DNA from: Pseudonocardia oroxyli
Lineage (GTDB): Bacteria; Actinomycetota; Actinomycetes; Mycobacteriales; Pseudonocardiaceae
DNA length: 64,000 bases
Reading direction: 5' to 3'
Assembly (NCBI RefSeq): GCF_900102195.1
Contig: NZ_FNBE01000022.1
Location: forward strand, 1-64,000
The notes below the pieces were generated by a model. That model ran no database searches and was not told the origin of the DNA. It saw only the letters and a list, made by a program, of their open reading frames with translations. Below, in pieces: positions 54,646 to 63,513 of this stretch (within the stretch, counting starts at the first letter, position 1; each line of letters starts with the position of its first letter). A program made the position numbers and the translations under genes.

Positions 54646-55808
54646 AGCGCCGCCACCGTCTCGGCGACGATCGCGGCGACCCGTTCGATGTCGGTCTGCG
54701 GGGCGAGCAGGGTCCGGTGGTGCAACCAGATCGTGTCGCCGGTGATCGCCTCGGAGTTCGGGCAGCGGCGTGCGAGGTCCTCCACGCTCTCGTCCGGGGC
54801 GCCGGTCTCCCAGAAGGCGGCGGTGCGGTAGACCGCGCGGAACGCGACGAACGCGGGCAGGCCCCGGGCCACCAGCTGGTCGACGAGCAGGTTGCGGCGC
54901 TCCTCACCGATGCCCGGCAGCCGGAACAGGGCCATGTAGTGCGGGTTCCGGTCGGCGCGCGTGTCATCGGCCTGCGGCACCACTCCGGGGATGTCGGCGA
55001 GCAGGGACCGCAGCAGCGGCCACCGCGCCTCCCTGGTCTCGATCTGGCCGTCGAGTCGCTCGAGCTGGGCCCGCAGCACACTCGCCGAGAACTCGTTGAG
55101 CCGGAAGTTCGAGCCGGAGGTGCGGTGGAAGTAGCCGCGGTCGGTGCGCGGACGTCCGCAGCTGTGCCGGACGAAGCCCTCCTCGTACAGTCCGGCGTCG
55201 GGGAAGAGGACGGCCCCGCCCTCGCCCGCGGTCATCAGCTTGCCGTTCTGGAAGCTGAACGCCGCCACCGAGCCGAGCTCACCGATCCGCTTCCCCCGCC
55301 AGCGGGCACCGTGGGCGTGCGCCGCGTCCTGCACGATCGAGACCCCGCTGTCCGCGGCGATCTTGTTCAGCGCGTCGATGTCGGCGACGAGACCCGCCAT
55401 GTGCACGGGCATGATCGCCCGGGTCCGCGGGGTGATGGCGGCGGCGGCCGCGGCCGGGTCGATGTTGAACGTCTCCGGGTCCACGTCGACCGGGACCGCG
55501 GTGGCGCCGAGGCGCTGGGCGGCCTGCGAGGACGAGATGAAGGTGAAGGCCGGGACCACCACCTCGGTACCGGGCCCGACACCGAGGACCTCCAGGGCGA
55601 GCTCGAGGGCGTGCGTCCCGTTCGTCACGGCGAGCGCGTGCTCGGAGCCGTGATAGCGAGCGAACTCCTGCTCGAAGGAGTCGACCTCGTTGCCCCCGAT
55701 CCGCCACCACTGCCCCTGCTCCAGCGCCCGGATCAGACCGATCCGTTCGGAATCGGAGTACTGGGGCCACGCCGGAAGCTCCGGCGCGGGCTGCAGGTGA
55801 TCGGCCAT
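54642..55808 (-). CDS. rifK: AHBA synthase (DegT/DnrJ family aminotransferase fold, RifK-like)
   Basis: A 388-residue PLP enzyme. It has the AHBA-synthase opening PELPAWPQYSDSERIGLIRAL and QGQWWRIGGNEVDSFEQEFA. NGTHALELAL, VQDAAHAHGARW and the Schiff-base lysine Lys190 in FSFQNGKLMTAGEGGA are also present. The QWWR and QNGKLM motifs separate AHBA synthases from ordinary sugar aminotransferases. It catalyses aromatisation of aminodehydroshikimate to AHBA, and with RifL transaminates the oxidised UDP-sugar earlier. It is the first gene of the long PKS operon, transcribed from a divergent promoter shared with rifJ-rifG that carries TAGGGG repeats. Its length equals the family norm, and no key residue is missing. 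Confidence 0.97.
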   Translation of the reverse strand: MADHLQPAPELPAWPQYSDSERIGLIRALEQGQWWRIGGNEVDSFEQEFARYHGSEHALAVTNGTHALELALEVLGVGPGTEVVVPAFTFISSSQAAQRLGATAVPVDVDPETFNIDPAAAAAAITPRTRAIMPVHMAGLVADIDALNKIAADSGVSIVQDAAHAHGARWRGKRIGELGSVAAFSFQNGKLMTAGEGGAVLFPDAGLYEEGFVRHSCGRPRTDRGYFHRTSGSNFRLNEFSASVLRAQLERLDGQIETREARWPLLRSLLADIPGVVPQADDTRADRNPHYMALFRLPGIGEERRNLLVDQLVARGLPAFVAFRAVYRTAAFWETGAPDESVEDLARRCPNSEAITGDTIWLHHRTLLAPQTDIERVAAIVAETVAAL

Positions 55809-55914
55809 GACGCATCACTTCTCTCTGATGGTGGAATGCGCGACATCGCGGAAGAACTGCCCGACACCCGCCGGGACCATGCGAGAGTAACTCTGCGAAA
55901 TCGGGCCGTCATCG

Positions 55915-55940
55915 CCCCTAGCGACCCCTAGAACCCCCTA
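55915..55940. promoter_or_regulatory. Triple TAGGGG direct repeat, 10-bp period, in rifK/rifJ divergent promoter
   Basis: CCCCTA occurs at 55915, 55925 and 55935 on the plus strand, that is TAGGGG three times with a 10-base period reading toward rifK. Tandem heptamer-like direct repeats of about one helical turn are typical SARP operators, although those usually have an 11-base period. The same TAGGGG-N4-TAGGGG occurs at 63341-63356. On the plus strand a TAGAAT -10-like hexamer lies at 55978-55983 for rifJ; toward rifK an AGAGTTACTCT palindrome (55884-55894) covers a possible -10. Confidence 0.6.
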
Positions 55941-56019
55941 GGTCATCGAGTGGAACGCCATCTTCGCGAGATTCTTCTAGAATTGTTCGTGCATTGCTCC
56001 GTTGACGACGAGGAGAAGC

Positions 56020-56478
56020 GTGTCAACGCTATTGCTGTTGAACGGGCCGAATCTGGGCACCCTCGGGCGGCGGCAGCCCGAGATCTACGGGACGACGACG
56101 CTCGACGAGATCGCCGGTCAGGTGGCCGCCGAGGTCGCCGATCGGGGCTGGACCGTGGAATCGGTGCAGCTCGACGGTGAGGGCGAGCTCGTCCGCGCGG
56201 TGCAGGACAGGTACGACACGGTGGGCGCGATCGTGAACCCCGGCGCGCTGATGATCCACGGCTGGAGCCTGCGTGACGCCCTGGCCGCCTACCCTCGGCC
56301 GTGGATCGAGGTCCATCTCTCGAACGTCTGGGCCCGGGAGAGCTTCCGCCACGAGTCCGTCCTGTCCGCCCTGGCGGCCGGGGTGATCGTCGGGCTCGGC
56401 GCTCCCGGCTACCGGCTCGCCGCCCGGGCGCTGCTCGACCTGGTGCCCGTACCGGATTCGCCGGCGGGGGCACGGTGA
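56020..56478 (+). CDS. rifJ: AminoDHQ dehydratase (type II dehydroquinase fold, RifJ-like)
   Basis: A 152-residue type II dehydroquinase homologue with LLLLNGPNLGTLGRRQPEIYG. Arg18 and Tyr23 are the catalytic lid residues. Other family stretches are the substrate asparagine in VNPGALMIHGWSLRDAL, VHLSNVWARESFRHESVLS and VGLGAPGYRLAARALL. The NPGALMIHGWS loop replaces the usual NPGAYTHTS of shikimate enzymes and may reflect the amino-substrate. RifJ converts aminoDHQ to aminodehydroshikimate. GTG 56020 is preferred, with AGGAG 5 bases upstream, over a TTG at 56002. It is coupled to rifG by GTGA overlap. Confidence 0.93.
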   Translation: MSTLLLLNGPNLGTLGRRQPEIYGTTTLDEIAGQVAAEVADRGWTVESVQLDGEGELVRAVQDRYDTVGAIVNPGALMIHGWSLRDALAAYPRPWIEVHLSNVWARESFRHESVLSALAAGVIVGLGAPGYRLAARALLDLVPVPDSPAGAR

Positions 56479-56507
56479 GCAGGGGCACGGTGGGAGGGGG
56501 CACGGTG
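56467..56507 (+). repeat. Three 15-bp tandem repeats (GGGGCACGGTG core) at the rifJ/rifG junction
   Basis: GGGGCACGGTG occurs at 56467, 56482 and 56497 with exact 15-base period. Each copy supplies an in-frame GTG for rifG (56475, 56490, 56505), so the repeat extends the N-terminus by five residues per copy (RGT VGGGT VGG pattern). Confidence 0.85.
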
Positions 56508-57569
56508 GGCGGGGACGGGTCCCACCGCGTGCGGGTGGACCTCGGTGCACGCTCCTACGACGTCCACATCGGCTCCGGTGTCCGGCATCTGCTCCCCCGG
56601 GTCGTCTCCGGGCTCGGCGCCGACCGCGTCGTGGTCGTCTCCGCCCGGCCGTCCGGGGCCGTCCCACCCCCCGGGGTGCCGTCCGTCGAGATCGCGCTCA
56701 CCGACGGCGAGCGCGACAAGACCCTCGGCCAGGTGGAGGCGCTGTGCCGGGAGTTCGCCGCGGCCGGGCTCACCCGGGCGGGCGCCGTCGTGTCCTGCGG
56801 TGGCGGCACCACGACCGACGTCGTCGGGCTCGCCGCGTCGCTCTACCACCGCGGCGTTCCCGTGATCCACCTGCCCACCTCGCTCCTGGCGCAGGTCGAC
56901 GCGAGCGTGGGCGGCAAGACGGCGGTGAACCTGCCCGAGGGCAAGAACCTGGTCGGCGCCTACTGGCAGCCCGCCGCCGTGCTGTGCGACACCGACTACC
57001 TGCGCACCCTCCCTGCCCGCGAACACACCAACGGGCTCGGCGAGATCGCGCGCGCCCACTTCATCGGCACCGGCGACCTGCGCGGGCGACCGTTGGCGCA
57101 GCAGATCGCCGCGAGCGTGGCGATGAAGGCCGCCGTCGTCGCGAGCGACGAGCGGGACGCGGGGCGCCGCCACGTCCTCAACTACGGACACACCCTCGGA
57201 CACGCCCTGGAGGTGGCGACGGGGTTCCGGGTGCGACACGGCGAGGCCGTCGCCATCGGCACCGTCTTCGCCGGCGCGCTGGCCCACGAGCTCGGTCGCA
57301 TCGACGCCGTGCGGGCCGCCGAGCACCGGGAGGTCGTGGCCCACTACGGGCTGCCGACCGCCCTGCCGAGCGAGGTCGACGTCGACACCCTCGTCCCCCT
57401 CATGCGGGCGGACAAGAAGGCGACCGACCACGGCCTCGCGTTCGTGCTCGACGGTCCCGCCGGGCCCGAGCTGGTGGCGGACGTCCCGGTCGAGGTGGTG
57501 GTCCGGACCCTGCGGGCCATGCCGTCCACCCCCCTCGCCGGGACCGAGGCCGTCAGCTCGCCCGGCTGA
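56475..57569 (+). CDS. rifG: AminoDHQ synthase (dehydroquinate-synthase fold, RifG-like)
   Basis: A dehydroquinate-synthase-fold enzyme of up to 364 residues. It has the NAD-binding VVSCGGGTTTDVVGLAASLYHRGVP, HLPTSLLAQVDASVGGKTAVNLPEGKNLVGAYWQP, and the zinc ligands in LGEIARAHFIGTG (Glu), VLNYGHTLGHALE (His) and RHGEAVAIG (His). RifG cyclises aminoDAHP to aminoDHQ. The start is ambiguous among three GTG codons created by a 15-base tandem repeat. The first (56475) overlaps the rifJ stop as GTGA. The 3' end overlaps the convergent LuxR gene by 17 bases. Confidence 0.93.
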   Translation: MSRGTVGGGTVGGDGSHRVRVDLGARSYDVHIGSGVRHLLPRVVSGLGADRVVVVSARPSGAVPPPGVPSVEIALTDGERDKTLGQVEALCREFAAAGLTRAGAVVSCGGGTTTDVVGLAASLYHRGVPVIHLPTSLLAQVDASVGGKTAVNLPEGKNLVGAYWQPAAVLCDTDYLRTLPAREHTNGLGEIARAHFIGTGDLRGRPLAQQIAASVAMKAAVVASDERDAGRRHVLNYGHTLGHALEVATGFRVRHGEAVAIGTVFAGALAHELGRIDAVRAAEHREVVAHYGLPTALPSEVDVDTLVPLMRADKKATDHGLAFVLDGPAGPELVADVPVEVVVRTLRAMPSTPLAGTEAVSSPG

Positions 57570-60249
57570 CCTCGGCCCACAGATCCGGCGGCAGGTCGCG
57601 GCGCCTGCGCACGCCGAGTTTCCGGTAGACCCGGGTCAGGTGCTGCTCGACCGTGCTGGGCGTGATGAACAGGCGCGCTCCGATCTCCCGGTTCGAGTAG
57701 CCCCGGACGGCCAGACCCGCGACCCGCCGCTCCGACTCCGAGAGGGTTGCGGCCACGGCCCCCGGCGCGTCGGCGTCGGCCTGCTCCGACCCGACGGCGT
57801 GCTCCAGCTCCCGCACCAGGGGGGTGACGTGGGCGACCCGGGCGAGGTGCAGGGCACGGCGTGAGGTCAGCCGGGCGGTGCGGATCTCCTCCGCCGCGCG
57901 GTAGGCCTCGCTGAGGTCCGACAGGACGAAGGCCTGCCCGGCGATGTCACCCGCCGACTCGAGCAGCTCCAGGGCCTCGGTGAGCATGCCGATCCGACGG
58001 TCCGGTGCGGTGGCGGCGGCGAGCACCCGCAACGCGGACGCGCGCGTCCGGGGCTTCCTGGTCGAGGCCAGCTCCTGCGCGATCCGACGCGCCTCGGCGA
58101 CCTCCCCCAGCTGCAGCCGGGCCGTCGCCGTGCCGAGACGCCACGCGACGGCCTCGTCCGCGACGTCGCGGCCCCAGCGCGCGAGCATGGCGCCGCACTC
58201 GGTGAAGTCCGCCAGGGCGGCCGCGGGATGGCCGGTGGCCATCCGGAAGCGGGCGCGGCCCTGGCGGTAGCGCAGTCCCGCGAGACCCACGTCCATGGCC
58301 GCGGGGACGGTCGTCACCAGCCATTGCGCCGCCACGTCGAGGCTGCCGGTGCCGACGAGCGCGTCCACCAGCACGCCCAGTGGTGCTCCGATCTCGATCC
58401 CCCAGGCCGGCACGGGCAGGATCTGGAGGGCCTCGGTCGCCCACCGGACGGCCGCCGCGAGGTCCCCCCGCTCGAGCGCGATGCTGGCCAGCCCGACCAT
58501 GATCCTCGCCCGACCCGTGGTCTGCTGGCCCTTGTCGAGCAGCTGCTCGCCGCGCGCCACGGCGTCGGCCGCCCGACCCGCCCGGGCCAGCACCTCGAGG
58601 GCGAGCACGATCGCCTCCTCGGACCATGTGCTCCCGCGGCCGTGTCGGGCGTCTCGCAGCACGATCTCGGCGTGCGCCTCGACCCGGCCCGGGGTTCCGT
58701 GCTCGAGGGCGTCGGCGAGCAGGGCGACGGACTGCAGCCACGGGTCCGTCTCCGGTCGCACCCGGTCCTCGCGCGTCCGACCGGCCCAGGGCTGGTGCGG
58801 CGCCGGGATCGCCCCGGGGGCCCGGTGGTGCCCCCACGTCTCGAGCGCGGACAGGACGTGGCCGTCGATGTCGCCGCGTCGACCCAGGTCGGCGAGCAGC
58901 GCGGTGGCCTCCGCCGTGCGGCCGTGCCACACCAGCTGTCGGACGGCCTCCGCCGCGTCGTCGTGGGTGACTCCGCGGTGCAGCGCCTCCTCCAGCGGGG
59001 GCAGCGACGCGAGCGGCCGGACCCGCCACAACACGGCCGCGAGCCGGATCGCGAGCGCTGCCTCCCGCCCTGCCGGGCAGTGGTGTCCGGCCACCTGGAG
59101 GCACCGCGCCGCCTGCTCGGGCTCGTCGTCGAGCACGGCCCGGTCGGCCGCCTCGACGAGGGCGTCGACGGCCCAGGGGGCCTCCGGCAGGCACCGGTCC
59201 CCCGCCGCCAGGACGTGCTCGACGACCACGGTGGGCGCCCGGCCGGCCTCGCGCGCCACCCGTGCGGCCGCGAGGTGCAGGTCGGCTCGCCGGGCCGGGT
59301 CGACGCGATCGAGCACGGCGGTGCGCACCGCGGCGTCCGGGAACGGCGCGGCGGGGAGCCCCGCCGCCGCGAGGGTCCGCAGCGCCGCCGCCGCGGCCTC
59401 CCGAGCGACGCCCGCGACCCGCGCGACGTCGACGGCCGACCAGGCCGACCCCGCGGCCGTCTCGCCGAGCACCGCGAGCGCGGCCGCCACCTCGGTCACC
59501 ACGGGCCCCCCGCGGTGGACCCCGCCCGCGACGGCCCGCGCGTACCCCTCCGACGCCCGGTCCGTCCCCTGGGCGTAGTCCTCGCCGAGCGCATCGAGCA
59601 GCAGCGGACTGCCACCCGACAACGCGACGGCGCGCTCGGCCAGCTCCTCGGCCCGCTCCGCGCCCAGCCGCGCGGTCAGGTACTCCCGCACCTCACCCGG
59701 GGAGAGCCGATCGATCCGCACCCGCTCGACCCGCAGCGTCCTGGACAGCTCGGCGACGAACGCCGCGGACTCCGCCGCGGCCGGGGCCGGGCTCTGCACC
59801 GCGGCGACGAGCAGCACCCGCCCGGCGGGCAGTCGCCGGAGCAGGAACAGCACGAACTCCAACGACTCGAGGTCCGCGAGCTGGAGATCGTCGAGGACGA
59901 GCATCAGCGGCGCGTCGCCTCCCCCCACCTCGTCGATGAGGTTCGCGGCCGGCGTCTCGAACCCGAGAGCCCGGTCGTCCGGTCTCGCCGCGTTCGGTGA
60001 CCACCGGGGGGCCAGCTGGCGGGCGAACCCGAGCGGCACGGTCCGCTCGGCACGCGATCCGGTCGCGGATAGCACCGTGTACCCCAGCGCCGCGCCGCGT
60101 TCGGCGATCGCCCGCAGCACCGTCGTCCGCCCGACGCCGATCGGCCCCTCGACGAGGATCGCGCAGCCACCACACGGCTCGCCGCCCAGCAGCTCCCCGA
60201 TCCGGCGGTCCACCACATCCCGTCCGAGCACGCCCCACGACTCCTTCAC
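57553..60249 (-). CDS. Large LuxR-family (LAL) transcriptional regulator
   Basis: An 898-residue LAL regulator. The N-terminal P-loop ATPase has Walker A GPIGVGRTT (35-43) and Walker B LMLVLDDLQ (115-123). A long alpha-helical TPR-like middle follows. The C-terminal LuxR helix-turn-helix (about 838-890) reads LSESERRVAGLAVRGYSNREIGARLFITPSTVEQHLTRVYRKLGV. Such proteins are usually pathway-specific activators in actinomycete PKS clusters. It is transcribed toward rifG and away from the SARP gene. The 17-base tail overlap with rifG means convergent transcription could interfere. Target unknown. Confidence 0.93.
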   Translation of the reverse strand: MKESWGVLGRDVVDRRIGELLGGEPCGGCAILVEGPIGVGRTTVLRAIAERGAALGYTVLSATGSRAERTVPLGFARQLAPRWSPNAARPDDRALGFETPAANLIDEVGGGDAPLMLVLDDLQLADLESLEFVLFLLRRLPAGRVLLVAAVQSPAPAAAESAAFVAELSRTLRVERVRIDRLSPGEVREYLTARLGAERAEELAERAVALSGGSPLLLDALGEDYAQGTDRASEGYARAVAGGVHRGGPVVTEVAAALAVLGETAAGSAWSAVDVARVAGVAREAAAAALRTLAAAGLPAAPFPDAAVRTAVLDRVDPARRADLHLAAARVAREAGRAPTVVVEHVLAAGDRCLPEAPWAVDALVEAADRAVLDDEPEQAARCLQVAGHHCPAGREAALAIRLAAVLWRVRPLASLPPLEEALHRGVTHDDAAEAVRQLVWHGRTAEATALLADLGRRGDIDGHVLSALETWGHHRAPGAIPAPHQPWAGRTREDRVRPETDPWLQSVALLADALEHGTPGRVEAHAEIVLRDARHGRGSTWSEEAIVLALEVLARAGRAADAVARGEQLLDKGQQTTGRARIMVGLASIALERGDLAAAVRWATEALQILPVPAWGIEIGAPLGVLVDALVGTGSLDVAAQWLVTTVPAAMDVGLAGLRYRQGRARFRMATGHPAAALADFTECGAMLARWGRDVADEAVAWRLGTATARLQLGEVAEARRIAQELASTRKPRTRASALRVLAAATAPDRRIGMLTEALELLESAGDIAGQAFVLSDLSEAYRAAEEIRTARLTSRRALHLARVAHVTPLVRELEHAVGSEQADADAPGAVAATLSESERRVAGLAVRGYSNREIGARLFITPSTVEQHLTRVYRKLGVRRRRDLPPDLWAEVSRAS

Positions 60250-60402
60250 GCCGTCATCGGTTCGCAGGTCCTGACACCGTGACGACTCGGACGCCGCAGG
60301 ACGCCGCTGCCCTCGCCGCCGTCGGCAGACCCGCCCCTCGATCGTCGCCGACGCCGCCCACTGGACGGGAACTGTCCCGCCATCGCCCTGTTCGGTGGGT
60401 GC

Positions 60403-63102
60403 TCACCCGGAGAGGCGGGCCGCCGGTACCTCGCCTCGGGCGGCGGGCACCGCCACCTCGAGTCCGCCGCCGCGGAGAGCCCGCCACCGCGCCCGCCGTT
60501 CCAGCCGGTCCTGTCGGCGGAGCTGGGACACGGCCACGTGCCGCAGCAGCGGGTGCCGGAAGGCGTACACCAGCTCACCGGTGTCGGTTCGCCGCCCGCT
60601 CCGCACGAGGAGGCCGTGTCGCTCCAACCGGTCGAGGACGGCGGCGACCTCTTCCTGGTCCGCGCCGCTCATCTCGCGGACCGGCTCACCCCAAACCCGT
60701 CCGCCGATGACCGCGGCGTCCTGCAGGACGGACTTCTCGCGCTGCGGGAGCGTGTCGAGGCGGGCCGCCAGGATGGTGTGGACGGACTGTGGGAGCCGGA
60801 CGCGTCCGTTCCCCGGCTCACCGGTCTCCCCGCCGTCCGCGGACGGGATCGTGAGCGTGGGGATCGCCGGCGCCCGTCCCGCGAGGTCGGAGCGCAGCAT
60901 CAGGACGTACTCGCTGGCGAACAGCGGGTTGCCGCCGACGCGGTCGATGACCTGGGATCCGCAGTCCAGCGCCGGCCCGCCTCCCTCGGGTGCGGACTCC
61001 TCGCGCAGGCGGCGGTCCAGCATCCCGACCAGCTCACGGACCTCGCCGTCGGACAGCGGCCCCATGGTCCGGACCGTGGTGGCGGAGGTGCCGCCCGCCC
61101 AGGCCGGACGGCGGCGGAGCAGCTCCGGACGCGCCGTCACCAGCACGAGGACGGGCACCGGGCCGAGCCTGCGATCGAGGCCCTCGACGAAGTCCAGCAG
61201 CTCCGTGTCCGCGGTCTGCAGGTCCTCCAGGACGACGACCAGCGGCCTGCGCACCGCGGACTCCTCGACCAGACGGACCCACGCCGCGGCCACCTGCTCG
61301 ACCTCGACCGGGGCGCGGGTGCTCTCGCACAGCTCGACGAGCGGTCGCAGTCCCGTCACCATCCACTCCGCCGTCCGGGCGTCGCCGACCAGGCCGTGCA
61401 CGGCTCGGGTGAGCTTGCGCAGCCCGGTCGGGACATCGTCCTCGCTCGAGATACCGCAGCATTCCTTGACGACACCGGCCAGCGGGGTGACCGGCGCATT
61501 CCAGCCGAACCGCGGGGTCCGACCCGCGACGACCCGCACCTCGCCCGCCACGGCGGTGCGGAACTCGCGGACCAGGCGACTCTTCCCGACACCGGGCTCC
61601 CCGAACAGCGTCACCGCGTGCGGCCTCCGGGTCCGGACGACCTCGTCGACCAGACGGGTCAGCATCGCCGTCTCGGCGGCCCGGCCGACGAACGGGCCGC
61701 TGAACGTCGCGCTCTCGTGCTCCGGTCGTACGCCGACGACCTGACCGTCCTCGGCGTAGGTCACCGCGCCTCGGCTGGCCAACCTGCTCGTGGCGCAGAC
61801 CCGCACCTCCCCCGGGCGCAGCCCGGCGAGCTGCTGGAGGCAGGTGTCGACCACCTCGCCGGTGACCTCCCCACTGCCCGCCGCCCGGGCGGTCACCAGC
61901 GCCTCCCCCGTCGCAACGGCGATCCTGACCCGCGTGCGTGCGCCGACCGACCGGATCACGCCGCCGATGGGGTCGATGCCGTCGATGTGGTCGATGTCGT
62001 CGAGCCTGCGCCGGATCGAGCAGGCGGCACGGATCGCCCGCTCGGCGTCGTCCTCGTGGGTGCGGCGCAGGCCGAACACCGCCTGCCACGTCGCGCCCAG
62101 CCGGCTGTGCAGAGTGCCGCCGAAGATGCCCACCTCCGCCTCGAGCACCGCCTGCAGCTCGCGCGCGCGCTCGGCCACCGCCTCGGGATCATCGTCGGCA
62201 CGGCCCACGGGCTCGGCGCGCACCAGCAGCACGGAGACCCACTTGCGCTCGCTCACGGTCTCGAGCTCGGCAGGCGCCACGACCGTCTCGGTCCGCGCGG
62301 GGGCCTGCTCGACCGGCCGGGCCAGCGCGTCGTCGTGGTGCAGGATCGCCCGCTCGAGCTCTTGGAGCTCGGGACCGGGATCGAGCCCGTACTCGGTCCG
62401 CAACGCGCTCCGGGCCCTGCGGGCCACGTCCAGCGCGTCCGTCTGGCGGCCGGAGCGGTAGAGCGCCAGCATCAGCAGTCCACACAGCCGCTCGCGAGCG
62501 GGATCGGCCTCGCACGCGGCTTCGAGCTCGGGCAGCATCTCCTGGTGCCGCCCGAGGGCGAGTTCGGCCTCCACGCGGTCCTCGAACGCCGACAGCCGAG
62601 CCTTGCCCAGGGCGACAAGCTCCGGCCAGTCCATGCCCGCCTCGGCGAGGTCGGCGAACGCGGGACCGCGCCACAGGGCCAGGCCGTCCCGCAACGCCTG
62701 GGCCGCCTCCGCCCAGTCGCCCTCGGCCAGCTTGGTCCGCCCCCGCTCGCACAACGCCTGGAACCGCAGCAGGTCGACGTGGGTCTCCGGCACCCGCAGC
62801 AGGTATCCCGGTGCCCGGGTGAGCACCTCGACGCCCACCCCGGCACCGGCACCGACCGTCGACTCCGCACGCTCCGCCTCGGCGATCCGCTGCCGCAGAC
62901 CCGACACGGCGTTCTGCAGCATCTTGCGGGCGGTCGGCGGTGGGGCGTCGCCCCACAGCGCCTCGACCAGGCGGCTCGTCGCCACCGTGCGGTTGGCGTT
63001 CAGCAGCAGGTGACCCAGCGTCGCCCGCTGGTGGACCCCGCCGAGGGCGACCGCTTCACCGGCGGCGCGTAGTTCGATCGAACCCAGGACGTTGAACTGC
63101 AC
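60403..63102 (-). CDS. SARP-type regulator with BTAD, cyclase-homology and ATPase domains
   Basis: An 899-residue regulator. At the N-terminus are an OmpR-type winged helix (LGSIELRAAGEAVALGGVHQRATLGHLLLNANRTV) and a BTAD domain (ETHVDLLRFQALCERGRTKLAEGDWAEAAQALRDGLALWRGP) to about residue 250. Next is a class III nucleotide-cyclase-homology region (about 280-465: SERKWVSVLLVRAEPVG, EDDAERAIRAACSIRRRL, RIAVATGEALV). A P-loop ATPase follows, with Walker A FGEPGVGKSR near 501 and Walker B LVVVLEDLQ. GTG 63102 is chosen for a SARP-like N-terminus and a GGGAG site; an ATG at 63186 would add 28 arginine/proline-rich residues. SARPs bind direct repeats; TAGGGG repeats lie just upstream and at rifK. 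Confidence 0.9.
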   Translation of the reverse strand: MQFNVLGSIELRAAGEAVALGGVHQRATLGHLLLNANRTVATSRLVEALWGDAPPPTARKMLQNAVSGLRQRIAEAERAESTVGAGAGVGVEVLTRAPGYLLRVPETHVDLLRFQALCERGRTKLAEGDWAEAAQALRDGLALWRGPAFADLAEAGMDWPELVALGKARLSAFEDRVEAELALGRHQEMLPELEAACEADPARERLCGLLMLALYRSGRQTDALDVARRARSALRTEYGLDPGPELQELERAILHHDDALARPVEQAPARTETVVAPAELETVSERKWVSVLLVRAEPVGRADDDPEAVAERARELQAVLEAEVGIFGGTLHSRLGATWQAVFGLRRTHEDDAERAIRAACSIRRRLDDIDHIDGIDPIGGVIRSVGARTRVRIAVATGEALVTARAAGSGEVTGEVVDTCLQQLAGLRPGEVRVCATSRLASRGAVTYAEDGQVVGVRPEHESATFSGPFVGRAAETAMLTRLVDEVVRTRRPHAVTLFGEPGVGKSRLVREFRTAVAGEVRVVAGRTPRFGWNAPVTPLAGVVKECCGISSEDDVPTGLRKLTRAVHGLVGDARTAEWMVTGLRPLVELCESTRAPVEVEQVAAAWVRLVEESAVRRPLVVVLEDLQTADTELLDFVEGLDRRLGPVPVLVLVTARPELLRRRPAWAGGTSATTVRTMGPLSDGEVRELVGMLDRRLREESAPEGGGPALDCGSQVIDRVGGNPLFASEYVLMLRSDLAGRAPAIPTLTIPSADGGETGEPGNGRVRLPQSVHTILAARLDTLPQREKSVLQDAAVIGGRVWGEPVREMSGADQEEVAAVLDRLERHGLLVRSGRRTDTGELVYAFRHPLLRHVAVSQLRRQDRLERRARWRALRGGGLEVAVPAARGEVPAARLSG

Positions 63103-63513
63103 CCGACACTCCCGACGCGGACTCCGACCTACCCGACGACGATCCGGGGCACCGGGCGGAGACGCCCGTGTTCCCGGTGCCGGCACATCGCGCGCGAGTC
63201 GACGTCACGTCTCGGTCCTCCCTCAGCAGCCGTGTCACAGTCGCGAGGACTCACGATAACGAGCGTCGCCTCGTTTCGGACCGGGTGGAGAACGGACTCC
63301 CGACTCGCGGAACGGCCCGCGGATGACCGGACATTGCCGAGTAGGGGCCTTTAGGGGTGCGGACAGGGGTTTCGCGGCGTCCGGTTCACGTAGCGTCGGC
63401 GCGAATTCGAGGCCGCTCACCGGCGCCGAGGGTCCCACCCAGTCCGACGGACGACGCGTCGGATCGGGCACCGATCCCTTTTCCCTCCCTTCCCGACGAG
63501 GAGATCCACGACC
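63103..63513. other. Divergent intergenic region between SARP gene and lipoprotein gene
   Basis: About 410 bases without a convincing gene. It contains the TAGGGG repeats at 63341-63368, a possible TAGCGT -10 at 63390 and a GAGGAG ribosome-binding site at 63498-63503 before the lipoprotein GTG. No leader peptide of the RRHVD type was found here. Confidence 0.6.
63341..63368 (+). promoter_or_regulatory. TAGGGG direct repeats upstream of SARP/lipoprotein genes
   Basis: TAGGGG at 63341 and 63351 (10-base period), then CAGGGG at 63363. The hexamers and first spacing match the triple repeat at 55915-55940. It is oriented toward the plus-strand lipoprotein gene; a TAGCGT hexamer follows 21 bases downstream. 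Confidence 0.55.

Noticed and set aside
56467..56507. Short tandem repeat considered as a CRISPR-like array
   Set aside because: Repeat unit is 15 bases with no spacer diversity and lies in coding sequence; no array or cas genes elsewhere.
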